Of a stretch of DNA of 64,000 bases, positions 22,417-32,933 are shown piece after piece. The position numbers and the translations under genes are program-made. The notes beneath the pieces were generated by a model. That model did not search any database, had not been told where the DNA came from, and saw nothing but the letters and a program-made list of their open reading frames with translations. Source of the DNA: Areca catechu. Taxonomy: Eukaryota > Streptophyta > Magnoliopsida > Arecales > Arecaceae. The DNA is taken from NCBI GenBank assembly GCA_021397845.1, contig JAHSVC010000040.1:716001-780000 (forward strand). Direction: 5' to 3'. Numbering within the stretch: the first letter of the stretch is position 1; each line of letters begins with the position of its first letter.

Positions 22417-23470
22417 ATGGTAACCCAAATTAGTATGTCTCTTACCAAAGAGCAATCTTCAAATAAACCCCCTCTATTCATTGAAATAAACTATACCTAT
22501 TGGAAAGTATGAATACGTATCTATGTTCAAACCATTGATTATCAACTTTAGAGAGTGATAATCAAGGGGCTACACACACCCACCATTAAAGTAGATAGAG
22601 TAGAGGTTCCCAATCCTAAAGAAGATGAAATAAACAATATATGAAGATGGTAGAACTTAATTCTAAGGCCATGAATATTCTCTATCATGCCTTAGATACT
22701 ATTGAATTTAATAGAGTTTTTATATGTAGATCTACTAAGGAGATTTGGGATAGGCTAGAGGTTATCCATGAGGGTACCAACCAAGTTAAGCAAACTAAAA
22801 TAAATATGCTTGTTCACAAGTATGAAATATTTAGAATGGAGCCACATGAAACTATTATTAATGTGTATGATCATTTCATTGATATTACTAATAGTTTAAA
22901 AAGTTTGGATAGGATTTATTCTACTACTGACCTTGTACAAAAGATTCTTAAATCTCTTCCAAAGTCACGGGATCCAAAGGTCACTGCCATCCAAGAAGCA
23001 AAGGACCTTGACAAGCTTCCACTTGAGCAACTCACTAGATCACTCATGATTTATAAGCTAACAATGAGGCAAAAAGATGAAGAAGAGTCCAAGATAAAGA
23101 AGACCATCATTTTGAAGTCTACAACAAATGAAGTGAAAGAAAAAAGAAATTAATGAGTTAGAGAAAGAGGACGATGATGACTTAGCCACGGTATAAAAAA
23201 TATATAGGTGACTTATGAAAAAGAAGAAACCTAGCTTCAAGAAAAAGACCTACAAGGATGAAGCTAGCAAAGATAAGGAGCAGGAAAAAGAAAGAGAGCA
23301 GTCGATATGCTTCAAATACAAGAAGCCCAGTCACTTTAAGATGGATTACCCTCAATTCAAAAAAGGCCAAGAAATACAAGAAGAAAACTTTGATGGTTAC
23401 TTGGAGTAATAGTGAAGACTCAAGCTCCAAAGAAAAGCATCCAAATAAGTAACCAACCTTTGCTTGATGA
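22417..23470 (+). pseudogene. Copia gag of element B (broken)
   Basis: Possible starts are the ATGs at 22417 and 22435 (the second gives MSLTKEQSSNKPPLF, aligned with the element C start MSTSLAKGQS). A stop at 22519 replaces the Trp/Arg expected in YWKVRIRIY. The main open stretch 22641-23153 holds the gag core: LNSKAMNILYHALD, FNRVFICRSTKEIWDRLEVI, a NQVKQTKINMLVHKYE block and DLVQKILKSLPKS. After a stop the zinc-knuckle region follows at 23308-23345 as CFKYKKPSHFKMDYPQ; both later Cys are Tyr (G to A changes) and the Gly is Ser, so the CCHC finger is lost. Confidence 0.8.
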
Positions 23471-23479
23471 CATAAGAAA

Positions 23480-23920
23480 GCAATGTAACTTTTGAACATT
23501 CCTTAGATTATAATGAGCTACAAACTACATTTAGTGATGTTGCTTATTTGAGAAATTAAGAAAGAACAATAAGGAATTGAAGAAACAAAATATAGAAATT
23601 TCTAAAGAAAAGGAACAAATTTTGAAAGATAAAAAGAATGCATTACAAGAATCTTTAAAAGAAAAGGAAAATATTTTGAAAAATAAAGAAATTAAATTAC
23701 AAAGATTGACAAAAGAAAAAGAAAGTATTTTAAAGGAAAAAGAGAGTATTTTACAAGAAAATTAAAATCTAAAAAAGAATTACAAAAGATAAGACCATTT
23801 GTTAAAAAATTGCTTTAGCCTATACAAATTATTAATGAATTTAAATTATCAAAGAGCTATTTATAATAAATCAATTTAAATTATAACACCTAAAATAAAT
23901 AAAAATATTTAAAAAATTTC
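23480..23920 (+). pseudogene. Coiled-coil linker between gag and protease (element B)
   Basis: The stretch 23577-23765 encodes a Lys/Glu-rich heptad-like helix with repeats of KEKE.ILK(D/N/E)K and LQESLKEKE. It corresponds to the longer, cleaner coiled coil of element C (40446-40950). A coiled coil after the zinc knuckle is a trait I associate with Sireviruses. Function is probably particle assembly; that is inference. Confidence 0.65.
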
Positions 23921-24099
23921 TTTAACAAACATCCTATCAGTTCTAGATCAAGCATTACATGTTATTGTTATGGCAAAATAGGATATAAAACATATATATA
24001 ATTTTAGAAAAATAAATGAAAAAATGATTTAAAAGAAACTAATAAGACTAATCCCAAAGGATCCAAGATGACTTGGAAACATAAATCAAAAACTTGATT

Positions 24100-25335
24100 T
24101 TCTCTTGTAGATGTCTTATAGCCCAAGGAAGAAGAAGATGGTATCTTGATAATGGATGCTCAAGATACATGACGCACCATAAGACTTAATTTATAACTTT
24201 GAAAGCTAAAGAGGAAGGCATGGTAACATTTGGAGATAATAGAAAAGGACACATTTATAGAATTAGTAAAATTTGTATAATCCCTTTTATATTTATTGAA
24301 AATGTATTATATATAGATGGTTTAAAGCATAATTTACTTAGCATAAGTCAATTATGTGATAGAGGTTGTAGAGTAGTTTTTGAATCCTCTAAATGCATTG
24401 TATATAGTCTAATAGATGATAGCATAGTATTCATTGAACATAGGCATGATAATATCTATATAGTAGATTTAGATGATCTATGTCTTAAAGATGGCCAATG
24501 TCTAGTTACAATAAATATCAAAAATGATCAAACTAGTTGGCTATGGCATAGAAATTAGGTCATGCAAGCATAGATTTACTTTTAAACTTTTTAAAAAGGA
24601 TCTTATAAAAGGTCTGCCAAAACTTAAGTTTAAAAATAATCAAATTTGTGATAAATGCCAATTTAGAAAATAATGTAGAATCTCTTTTAAACCAAAAGAA
24701 ATGATTTCAACTAATGGCCTTTAGAACTCATTCATATGGATTTGTTTAGTCCTACTATAAGCCTTGGTAGCAAATGATATGGACCAGTCATCATTGATAA
24801 TTTTTCAAGATTCACTTAGATTTTTTTTAGCTTAAAAAGATAAAACTTTTTCTGCATTTACTAAGTTTTATCATAAATTTTTAAATGAAAAAAACTTTTA
24901 ATTATTTTAATTAGGAGTAATCATGGAATAGAGTTTGAAGACTAAAATTTTAAATTTTTATAATGAAAAAGGAAGTAAACATAATCTTTTAGCACCTAGG
25001 ATATGCCAATAAAATGGATAGTAGAAAGGAAAATCCATACTTTGAAAGAAATGGCACGCACTATGTTGTGTGAAGGTAGCCTCTCTAGATACTTTTAGAT
25101 GGAAGCTATAAATATAGCATGCTATATTTTAAATCATGTTTTGATTAGACTAATTTAAAAAAATACCATATGAGCTTTGAAAAAATAAGAAACCTAATAT
25201 TAGTTATTTTTATATGTTTAGATACAAGTGTCTTAAATTAAATAATGGCAAAGATAACTTAGAAAATTTGATTCTAAGTCAAATAAGAGAATCCTTCTAG
25301 GTTACTCTTCATCTAGCAAGGTATATAGCGTCTTC
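24100..25335 (+). pseudogene. Protease and integrase of element B (broken)
   Basis: The protease active-site turn appears at about 24142-24175 as WYLDNGCSRYMT; the usual DSG has become DNG (one G to A change). The GAG-pre-integrase region follows (24199-24558: MVTFGDNRKGHIYRI, LKHNLLSISQLCD, SWLWHR), then a frame break at the HHCC finger, fragments of the core (FSRFT, an RGIEFED-like block after stops near 24905, ARTMLCEGSL near 25055) and the LGYSS-like block near 25300. Many stops. Confidence 0.7.
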
Positions 25336-25599
25336 AACAAAAGGACACTTATTGTTGAAGAATCAATACATGTTATTTTTTATGAGACTAATACAAATCC
25401 TTCAAGAAGGAAAAATTTCTTGGATGATGAGTAGGTATCAAAATAAGAAGGTGAAAGATCTTACATTGAAGGAATCATCTTCTAAAGGTAAAGACAAAGA
25501 TCCAAACAAAAAATATGATGAAGTAGAGCCAACTCAAAAGCAAGATGATCTATCCAAAGAATGTGATATACTCATGAACACCCAAAAGATTTAATCATT

Positions 25600-26640
25600 G
25601 GTGATCCACCTCAAGGGATAAGAACTCAATTTTTCTTAAGAGATCCTTGTAATTATTTAGCTTTTGTTTTGTAAATAGAACCTAAGACTATTGAAAAGCT
25701 AAAAAAGATAGTGAATTGATCAATGCTATGCAAGAGGAACTTAACCAATTTAAAAGAAATAAGATATGGATACTTGTAGAAAAATCTTTAAATCATCTTG
25801 TAATTGGAATTGAATGGATTTTCAGAAATAAACTAGATGAGCATGGCAAAGTAATAACAAATAAAACCAGGTTAGTTGCAAAAGACTATAGTCAAGAAGA
25901 AGAAATTGATTTTGATAAAATCTTTGTACTTGTAGCTAGATTAGAAGTAATTAGATTACTACTTGTATTTGCATGCTACATGGATTCTAAACTTTACTAA
26001 ATAGGTATTAAATACATTTTTTGAATGATTTTATTTCTAAAAAGTTTATGTAAAATAATATCTGGTTTTGAAAGTCATGATTTTCAAATCATGTTTATAA
26101 ATTGCATAAAGTTCTTTATGGTCTAAAATAAGTACCTCGTGTATGATATGAATGTTTAAGTAAATTTTTATTTCAAAATAATTTTATTAGAGAAAATGTA
26201 GATACTATATTATTTTTGAAAAAGAAAAATAATGATATATTAGTAGTTAGATAAATATAGATGACATTATAATCAATGCTACTAATGAAAACCTTTGTCA
26301 ATAATTTGCCAAGCTAATACAGGAGAGCTCGAGATAAGCATGATAGGAGAACTCAATTTCTTCCTTAGACTCCAAATAAATGAGATAAATGAATAAATTT
26401 TTATCAACCAAACCAAAAATACAAGAAAGATACTCAAGAAGTTTGGCATGGAGAGTTCTAAAAAAATTGGTATGCCAATGAGCTCAACATATAAGCTTGA
26501 TAAAGATGAGAAAGAGACATAGATAAAAAATTTTATAGAGATAAGATTGGGTCACTGCTCTACCTTATTACTAGTAAACCTGATATAATGTTCAATATAT
26601 GCATATATGCTAGATATCAATCTAATCTTAAAAAGTCATA
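25600..26640 (+). pseudogene. Reverse transcriptase of element B (broken)
   Basis: The open stretch 25716-26000 has MQEELNQFKRNKIWILVEKS, GIEWIFRNKLDEHGKVITNK, TRLVAKDYSQEEEIDFDKIF and ARLEVIRLLLVFACYMD, the start of copia RT. Downstream a YGLK block and a PRVWYE-like block are visible near 26120-26145, and the catalytic box near 26250 reads NIDDI (usually YVDDI/YIDDI). Frame breaks occur before and after. Inactive. Confidence 0.75.
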
Positions 26641-27194
26641 CTTGCTAGCTGTTAAAAAAAATTTTAGATACTTGCCTAGTACTATTAATACTGGATTATG
26701 GTATTATAAATAATTAATAATTAAATTAATAGGATAGTTAGATGTTGACTTTGCTGGATGTAAACTAGATAGAAAAAGTACCAGTAAAACTTGCCAATTT
26801 CTAGGAGTTAACTTAATCTCTTAGTTTAGTAAGAAACAAAGTTTGGTGGTACTATCTATGGTTAAGGATGAATACATTGCAACTGGAAGTTGTTGTACTC
26901 AAATCTTGTAGATTAAGAAATAACTTGAAGATTTAGTATTAAACTTAATAACATTCTCATAAGATATAACAACATTAATGCTATAATTTAACTAAAAATT
27001 CAATTCAACATTGAAGAACTAAATATATTAAGATAAGACATCATTTCATAAGAGACCATATACAAAATGATGATGTTATGCTTGATTTTGTTACCACCGA
27101 TAGGCAATTAGCTGATATCTTTACAAAACCCTTAAGTGAGGATAGATTTAGCATGATTAGAAGAGAATTAGATATTTGTAATCCCTTTGATTGA
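26640..27194 (+). pseudogene. RNase H and Pol C-terminus of element B (broken)
   Basis: Blocks TSKTCQFLGVNLIS, SKKQSLVVLSMVKDEYIA, GSCCTQIL, RTKYIKIRHHFIRDH, RQLADIFTKPLSEDRF and MIRRELDI are readable, with the stop at 27192-27194. Stops replace Trp in the L(I)SWFSKK block and in the ILWIKK block. Homologous to 838-1391 in element A. Confidence 0.8.
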
Positions 27195-27299
27195 AATTCT
27201 TCTCTTCTTAAGGATCAACTTTATCTAGATGTATTTCTATGCTTTTGAACCTTCAAAACCATCTTTGAAACCGTTCTAGAATACTTTTGATAAAATTTC

Positions 27300-27410
27300 T
27301 TGAATTCTCTCTGACCTGCATCCAAGCTGACTCAACCAAAATCTGAGTTGACTTGAGTCCAAGTTGACTCGATAGTTTTCTCGAGTCAACTCGAGCATGG
27401 GTCTAAGGTT
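27300..27410 (+). repeat. LTR-type GACTC motif cluster upstream of the third ORF (element B)
   Basis: AAGCTGACTCAA, AGTTGACTTGAG, GTTGACTCGATAG and CTCGAGTCAACTCGAG recur between the pol stop and the third ORF. The place and motif type match 1535-1590 in A and about 36980-37015 in C. Confidence 0.5.
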
Positions 27411-27589
27411 TTATGAATAGGAATCTGTAGGCCCCCATTTTGGGTATTTAGATCATCCCCCATCTTTGGAATAGTAAAATCTCTCATTCAAACCATCCAT
27501 TTCTTCCAAAATCTTTAGATCTACCTGCTATCTCCTATTTTCCTTTGATTTCAACATGTTTCCATGTGGAGATGTGTCCATGAAAGATG

Positions 27590-29205
27590 TTGGTTTGTTG
27601 TTTGAAACATCCAAGGGCCGAAACTGAGAGGGCACGTACCACTCGAAGCTTGGAAAGGCAAAGGACAGGAAAGGCAACAAGAGAAGTTCCACCACCTCCA
27701 GCTGAGCCTATCGAGCCATCCATATCATCTACATAGGTTCCATCTTCTCCATCTCAATAAGCCAAGAGGATGGGGGGAGAGTTGTCACCATGGTTAGGTG
27801 GATCAACTTTAGTTTTCTTTGATGAGAATGGATTTATTTTTGGAGAGTGAATTAGGAGATAGGGATGGGAGGAGATTTCCAAGATTAACATCTTGACCTA
27901 CCCTAGAATTGTGAGAGAGTTTTATGGAAATTTGGGAAGAATCTCTAGTGGCATTTCTTCTATAGTTAAGGGAGTTGAGATTTCTTTTAGCAACACTACC
28001 TTAGGACAGATACTCAGCATTCTTTTTGAGGGCATAGTCACTAATAGACTGGTTGATAGGAGAGTAGGACTCAGATGTGTGCTAGACAGGATGGATGTGG
28101 AGGGGATTAGAGAGTTTAAGTCCAACACCCTATCTACAAATTTGAGAGTATTACATCACATTTTAGGAAGGATATTTATTCTGAAAATAGGAAGATTTGA
28201 TTTTGTATCTAAGAGAAATCTTGCGATGATGTACTATCTGATGTAGACCATTCCCATAAATCTCCTAAGCATGATGCTAGTTCAAATAAGGGAATTAGTG
28301 GAGAAAGTGAAGGTCTGCTTGCCCAATGGTATGCTCTTAACCCATATCCTTGAGGCCTTTGAAGTATCTTTTAAGAGAAAGTCCTTAAACAAACTTCAAA
28401 GTCATGATGAGTACTATGACTGGACCCTTTACAAGATGGGGTATTAGAGGGTAGGAGACCGCTGGATGAGATGAATCTCTGGTCTGGAGCCATCGGTTGG
28501 ACAGAGTCTCCTACGCACAAAGCTAAACCATCTTCACCATCTAGACCACCAAAGGAAGTAGCAGGACCATTGACATTTTTGTTTCATTGCCAAAGACTCT
28601 TGGTACACCTTGTTCACAGATCAGACTGGATGATATTTTAGTGTAGAGGATAGTCAAGCTTGTGAGTTAGTTTGTCCAAGATGAAATGTAGATTCTTTTT
28701 GGTAAAGTCGATGGGATACAGATAGAGATCATTGAGATATGTCGACTTCTTAAGGAGCAACATGGAGGATCTTCAGCTTCAGAGATGCTTTAGAGGATAG
28801 ACACTAGACTCTTCGAGGTACAGACCATTGCTGACTAGACTCACATACTTGTTGACAAACTCAGGATGCCAAAGGCAATGGATTTTGGGGTTGTGCGCAT
28901 GGTGTCTTGTTTGACTGAAGAAGTCCATAAGAAAGCAACAACAGTAGCCCCACCATCTCCTCTAGTTTCTTCTTTTGCTATTCAGATATCGAGCCATCCT
29001 CCTCCTCAATCCTCTCCTCCTAAAGCACCTACTCAGCCAAGGCCATCGGCCCATATCACCAGGACCGACCATAGATCTACAACTATGAGGCCACCACCAG
29101 TACCTACTAGACCGTCTACTAGGACTCTGAGTTAGATAGCTAATTCCATAGCTTACCGTCTACTAGGACTCTGAGTTAGATAGCTAATTCCATAGCTTAG
29201 GAGTT
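27590..29205 (+). pseudogene. Third ORF of copia element B
   Basis: Basic segment ERARTTRSLERQRTGKATRE (27627-27690) is followed by a Pro-rich piece, a FFDENGFIFGE block, and the central domain (27893-28246: TYPRIVREFYGNLGRIS, IVKGVEISF, RVGLRCVLDRMDVEGIREF, TNLRVLHHILGRIF, IGRFDFVSKRNLAMMYYLM). It aligns with residues of the A and C copies throughout. The end of the domain (PNGMLLTHILEAF, YKMGY...RVGDRWMR) lies at about 28320-28470. A long Pro/Thr-rich C-terminal piece (28866-29135) ends at a 44-bp duplication. Several stops and frameshifts. The start codon is not certain. Confidence 0.6.
29111..29198 (+). repeat. 44-bp exact tandem duplication
   Basis: Units 29111-29154 and 29155-29198 are identical and begin ACCGTCTACTAGGACTCTGA. 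They cover the end of the third ORF of element B. The lack of differences suggests a duplication more recent than most mutations around it. Confidence 0.95.
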
Positions 29206-29529
29206 CTTAGATATGTTATAGGCCATTCTATTGTATTAGGCCTTATGTTTCGATCCTACATATATTAGATTTTTGTTATGTTTCAGTACTTTAATGATTG
29301 TGATGTATCAAGGTGTACGTTTTGTATGTTTTATTTTTTGTATAGCATACACCTAGTTGTATTAAAACCTTATACCTATATTATGAATGGCTTATATATA
29401 TATATATTTCAAATTTCTCCATGGTTGTTTGGTTGCATTATCTATTTTCTTAGAGGGAGCTATATCCCTTTTTAATGTTGATGACAAACGGGGGTAATAT
29501 AAGAAAATAAGATTAAAAATAAATAGGGA

Positions 29530-30210
29530 ATGTATATGCTTTGATATTTATACCTCACTATTCTTGATACTTATATCTTAAGATTTTTGAAAATGCTATG
29601 ATATTTACATTTATAATGTGATACTCTCACTTATTTTTAAAATATTTTGATACTCTTAAAATCTTCTTGATACTCTTATTAAAATCTTTTATTTGCTCTC
29701 ATACTTTCATTTATAATCTTCAAAAGGTTGCTCTAGTACTTTCAAGATTGATATATTTCTTTGATACTTTGAAACTATCTATTATCTTGCTCTAATATAA
29801 TCATACTATTGATATTTAATATACTATAACACTCTAAAACCATCCTAATGTTCTAATACTTTGCTCTAAAATTGTATTTGATACTTTTTGATATATTAGC
29901 ATTAATCAAATAAACACAAAAGCTTGCACTAATACTTAAATTATCTGCTTTGATATTTCTTGCATGCTCCAATACTATATTTATAACTCATATAATGTAT
30001 GCTCTGATTCTCGATACAAAATGTATATGATCAAATACTTAATTCACATGCTCTGATCCATTATTTACTTTGATGCTCTACTCACAATTCACTTGCTATG
30101 ATATTCTTTCTACAATATATATAATTTGATACTCAAACCTTAAAAAGTTTGCTATGATAATGTTAAAAGCACTCTAAACTTGCTCTTATAATCATTAAAG
30201 AGTGTTATAT
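29530..30210 (+). repeat. Array of GCTCTGATAC-like motifs (anti-PBS) in element B
   Basis: About 20 degenerate copies: GCTTTGATAT, TGCTATGATAT, TGCTCTAGTAC, TTGCTCTAATA, GCTCTGATTC at 30001-30010, GCTCTGATCCA at 30050-30060, TTGCTATGATA and others. It lies in the same position as the element A array, between the third ORF and the polypurine tract. The copies are more eroded than in A, consistent with the overall decay of B. Confidence 0.7.
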
Positions 30211-30263
30211 TTATTTTTAATAACATTCTCCTATATACTCAAAGTTTTATTATCACCATCATT

Positions 30264-30277
30264 AGAAAGGGAGAGAT
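30264..30277 (+). other. Polypurine tract of element B
   Basis: AGAAAGGGAGAGAT directly precedes the 3' LTR. It shares the terminal GAGAT with the tracts of A and C. Confidence 0.85.
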
Positions 30278-31560
30278 TATTGACTCCAAGGATTGATTTT
30301 AATAAATAACAAAATATTTGAGTATGTAATATTACTAATGAACTACAAAAGTTAATGTTTTAGAGAAAATTAAGGTTAACCATCATCAATCCGAAACATA
30401 AGTTTTTGAATGCCAAAAGATATTGAAAAGCCAATTTATTTCATGGAGAAATAGTGTGTTGGGAGTAGAACTCATAAAACTTTTGGAGAAATTAGATTTT
30501 AGCTGCATATCGGAAGAGTTTCAGCTTGGATTATAGTTTTAGTTAGCATGTTGCCTAGCCAACTTGGATGAAATTTGAGTTGATTCAACAGGAGGAGCCA
30601 ACTATACAGAAAGCTATTTTTTTGGAGGCTAATCTTTAAGCCGACTCAAATGAAATTTAAGCCAACTAGAATGAAATTTGAGCCGACTAACAAAACTAAG
30701 TAAACTCAATAGTAGATAATAGAATGCTAGTTTTTGGAGAAAGAAGATTGAGCCAACTTGGAAGTGATCCGAGCTGACTCGAGGACTATTGATAGGCATA
30801 ATAGCTAGTTTACAGAAAGTTTAGAATGACCAAGCCTTATTCCTAATAGCTATATTTTCTTTCTCAATAGCTAGAAATAGCTAGTTTGATCTTGGAAGGC
30901 TTTTTAAAGGTTACCAAACTCATTAAAGATACCAACAACCCATCAATCAAAGAGAGGATATTTCAAAGTCATCAAGAATATCAAGAAAAAGCTAAAAACC
31001 TTGATTTGAGAGATCATACTTCTAACCACCTGAAATTATTCATCAATCATTTGCTTCTAAGCAAGGAGACAAGTATTGAAGCTTCAAAAGATTTCTTGTA
31101 TCTCTTTCTTGTGTGTATAAGGTTATTCTTGCTTTTTTAAAGTGTTTTCTTGTATTTACACTGTTCTTTGTTATTTTTTTTTTGCCTACTTTAGTTGGGA
31201 TTGAAGTTAGGTGTTCTTTGAACTAGGGATTGGCTTCTAGAATTTTGATTATGAGCTTGAGAAAAAATTAATGTAGGGTTCTAGTTTGTGAGCCTAAAAA
31301 ATAAACTGGCTATAATCTTTTAAGAGGATTATAGTGAAAATTTTTAAGAAGAAGCTTGAGGCAGGTACTAGGGACATCGGACCACTATAAACTTTACTTG
31401 TGTTTGTGATTGCTTCCTTGCCTATTTGCTTTACTTTTAGTATTTTAATTTTCTACATATGGTTCTGCTCATCTACATCTCACAAGCATCACCACACTTA
31501 GGTTTTAATTTTTAAAAAACCTAATTCACCCCTCCTCTTGGATTGTCTAGTTGGGCAACA
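30278..31560 (+). mobile_element. 3' LTR of element B
   Basis: Starts TATTGACTCCAAGG and ends TTGGGCAACA. It matches the 5' LTR with many substitutions and small indels, visibly more than between the LTRs of C or D, so B is comparatively old. GAGCCGACT-type motifs occur at about 30590-30785. Confidence 0.85.
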
Positions 31561-32933
31561 ACTCCTATCTCATTCAAGTTTTACTTCCATCTCATTTGGG
31601 TATCACTCCTATCTCATTAAGGTTTTACTCCCATCTCATTCAGGTTTCACTCCTATTTCATTTGGATTTCACTCCCTTCTCATTCAAGTTTTACTTACAT
31701 CTCATCCGGGTGTCACTCCTTCCTAACCGCTTCAACAAGCAACAACCTACTTTTAATAATCAGGTACCAAGTGATAATTGATTGATACTTTTTCATCCCG
31801 AGAAAAGCACCGTATACTCAAATGGTGACTAACACAACAGTTGTAAGAAAAAGTTCACTAAGTCCTATAGTCAGAGATCCCATTTTTATATTTAGGAATT
31901 CAGTGTTCGGGTTAGCCTGATAGATATCTTGACTGACTAAGAGACTTAGCTTCATTATGGATGGATTACTTGTTCGACTGAAGCTATTCTACTAACTAAA
32001 ATACTTGATAAAACTTTATTAAAAAATGGAGACATGTATTTAACACAAAGAATATCCTTGAAAGGAAAGTTACTCTTCATTAATAACAAAGACTTTTATA
32101 AAAATTGAACCGAAGTTCGTGGAAGAAAGCAAAAGTACAAAAGTGAAGAAGAAAATTTTCCTAGGTCTCTATTTGGGAACAATGTCAATTTCCTCGGGAG
32201 CCTTAGTCATCATTATCTCAGGTCCCACTACCATAATGACTACTTCATTAGCATCGGCTCTCTCGACAGGCCGTTCTTTGGCTACTTCTTCTTTGTCGCC
32301 TTCCTCTACACCTCCTCTTCTTTTGGTGCTAAAATGGTACTTAAGTCTAGTGTCGGATCGGTTTAGGCCACTATGTCCTTGTAGTTGGAAAACCTAATAA
32401 ATTATGTGTCCCTTCTAGCTTTGGCAGCATCATTTTTGAAGTCGTTGGAGTCTTTGTACTCCTCCACTACTTGGACGGTGGTAGATAAAGCCCATTCTTC
32501 AATAGCTTTGGTTTTCATAATGGCTAGCCATAGAAGTTCCTCAGTCCGAGCTAGCCAAGCTTCTGCATTGGTCACTCATGCTCACTCCTATGTGAGTGAT
32601 CCATCTTTCTCAGCTATTTGGGTTTCCAATCCTCGATTAGCATTCTCCTAAGAGTCGTAGAAATTATGGAGGGTGACCAACTCCCCCTTTAGTTTTGGCT
32701 CTCGCTCAACAGCCTTCATGAGATGCCAATCGCAGCCAGCTACCCGATCCTCCACCTAGTTTACTCAAGCTTCCTAGGAGTCAAAGAGGTTGGTGTATAT
32801 GGCGAGTGCTCTACATATGGTCGACATGTTATGAAGTATCTATATGAAGACAACAAACACTAAGTCAATTATTTGGCGTGACTTCACTTAGATAATGATG
32901 CAGGAAAAATAATTAAAATAACAGACCATGTAC
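31561..32933 (+). mobile_element. Tat-type element, 3' continuation with antisense ORF
   Basis: Starts with the right half of the repeat block split by element B (31561-31735, units like CTCATTCAGGTTTCACTCCCATCT). From about 31740 to 32100 no gene is recognised. An antisense ORF follows at 32119-32828. The stretch 32829-32933 shows nothing clear before element C. Continuity with 14660-21098 is inferred from the shared repeat unit. Confidence 0.6.
32119..32828 (-). pseudogene. Antisense ORF of the Tat-type element, coiled-coil C-terminal part
   Basis: Read on the minus strand from an ATG at 32828, one frame runs with scattered stops: a DWHLMKAVEREPKLKGEL block, RGLETQIAEKDGSL, EAWLARTEELLWLA, VQVVEEYKDSNDFKNDAAKA, then IRFSNYKDIVA and DPTLDLSTI followed by an acidic KEEE tail. 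The order (helical coil, a Y..S.DF block, a FxxYKxxVA block, a (Y/D)P.LDL motif, an acidic end) matches plant proteins annotated as 'putative gypsy type transposon' (Transposase_28), which Tat/Retand elements are known to carry on the opposite strand. The N-terminal part is not visible; element C separates it from any upstream exon. Function unknown. Confidence 0.6.

Larger units (their letters stand above)
21099..31560 (+). mobile_element. Copia element B (Sirevirus-like), complete but decayed
   Basis: A full-length Ty1/copia element of about 10.5 kb: two related LTRs (1260 and 1283 bp), PBS, gag with zinc knuckle and coiled coil, protease, integrase, reverse transcriptase, RNase H, a third ORF, a repeat-rich 3' UTR and a polypurine tract. 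It interrupts the repeat block of the Tat element. The five bases flanking it are GCTGC (left) and ACTCC (right); these match at three of five positions, so the target duplication is decayed or unproven. Every ORF is broken. Confidence 0.85.

Noticed and set aside
32119..32651. Two plus-strand frames (32119-32397 and 32385-32651)
   Set aside because: The minus strand gives the conserved coiled-coil ORF; the plus-strand Ser/Leu-rich text is its shadow.
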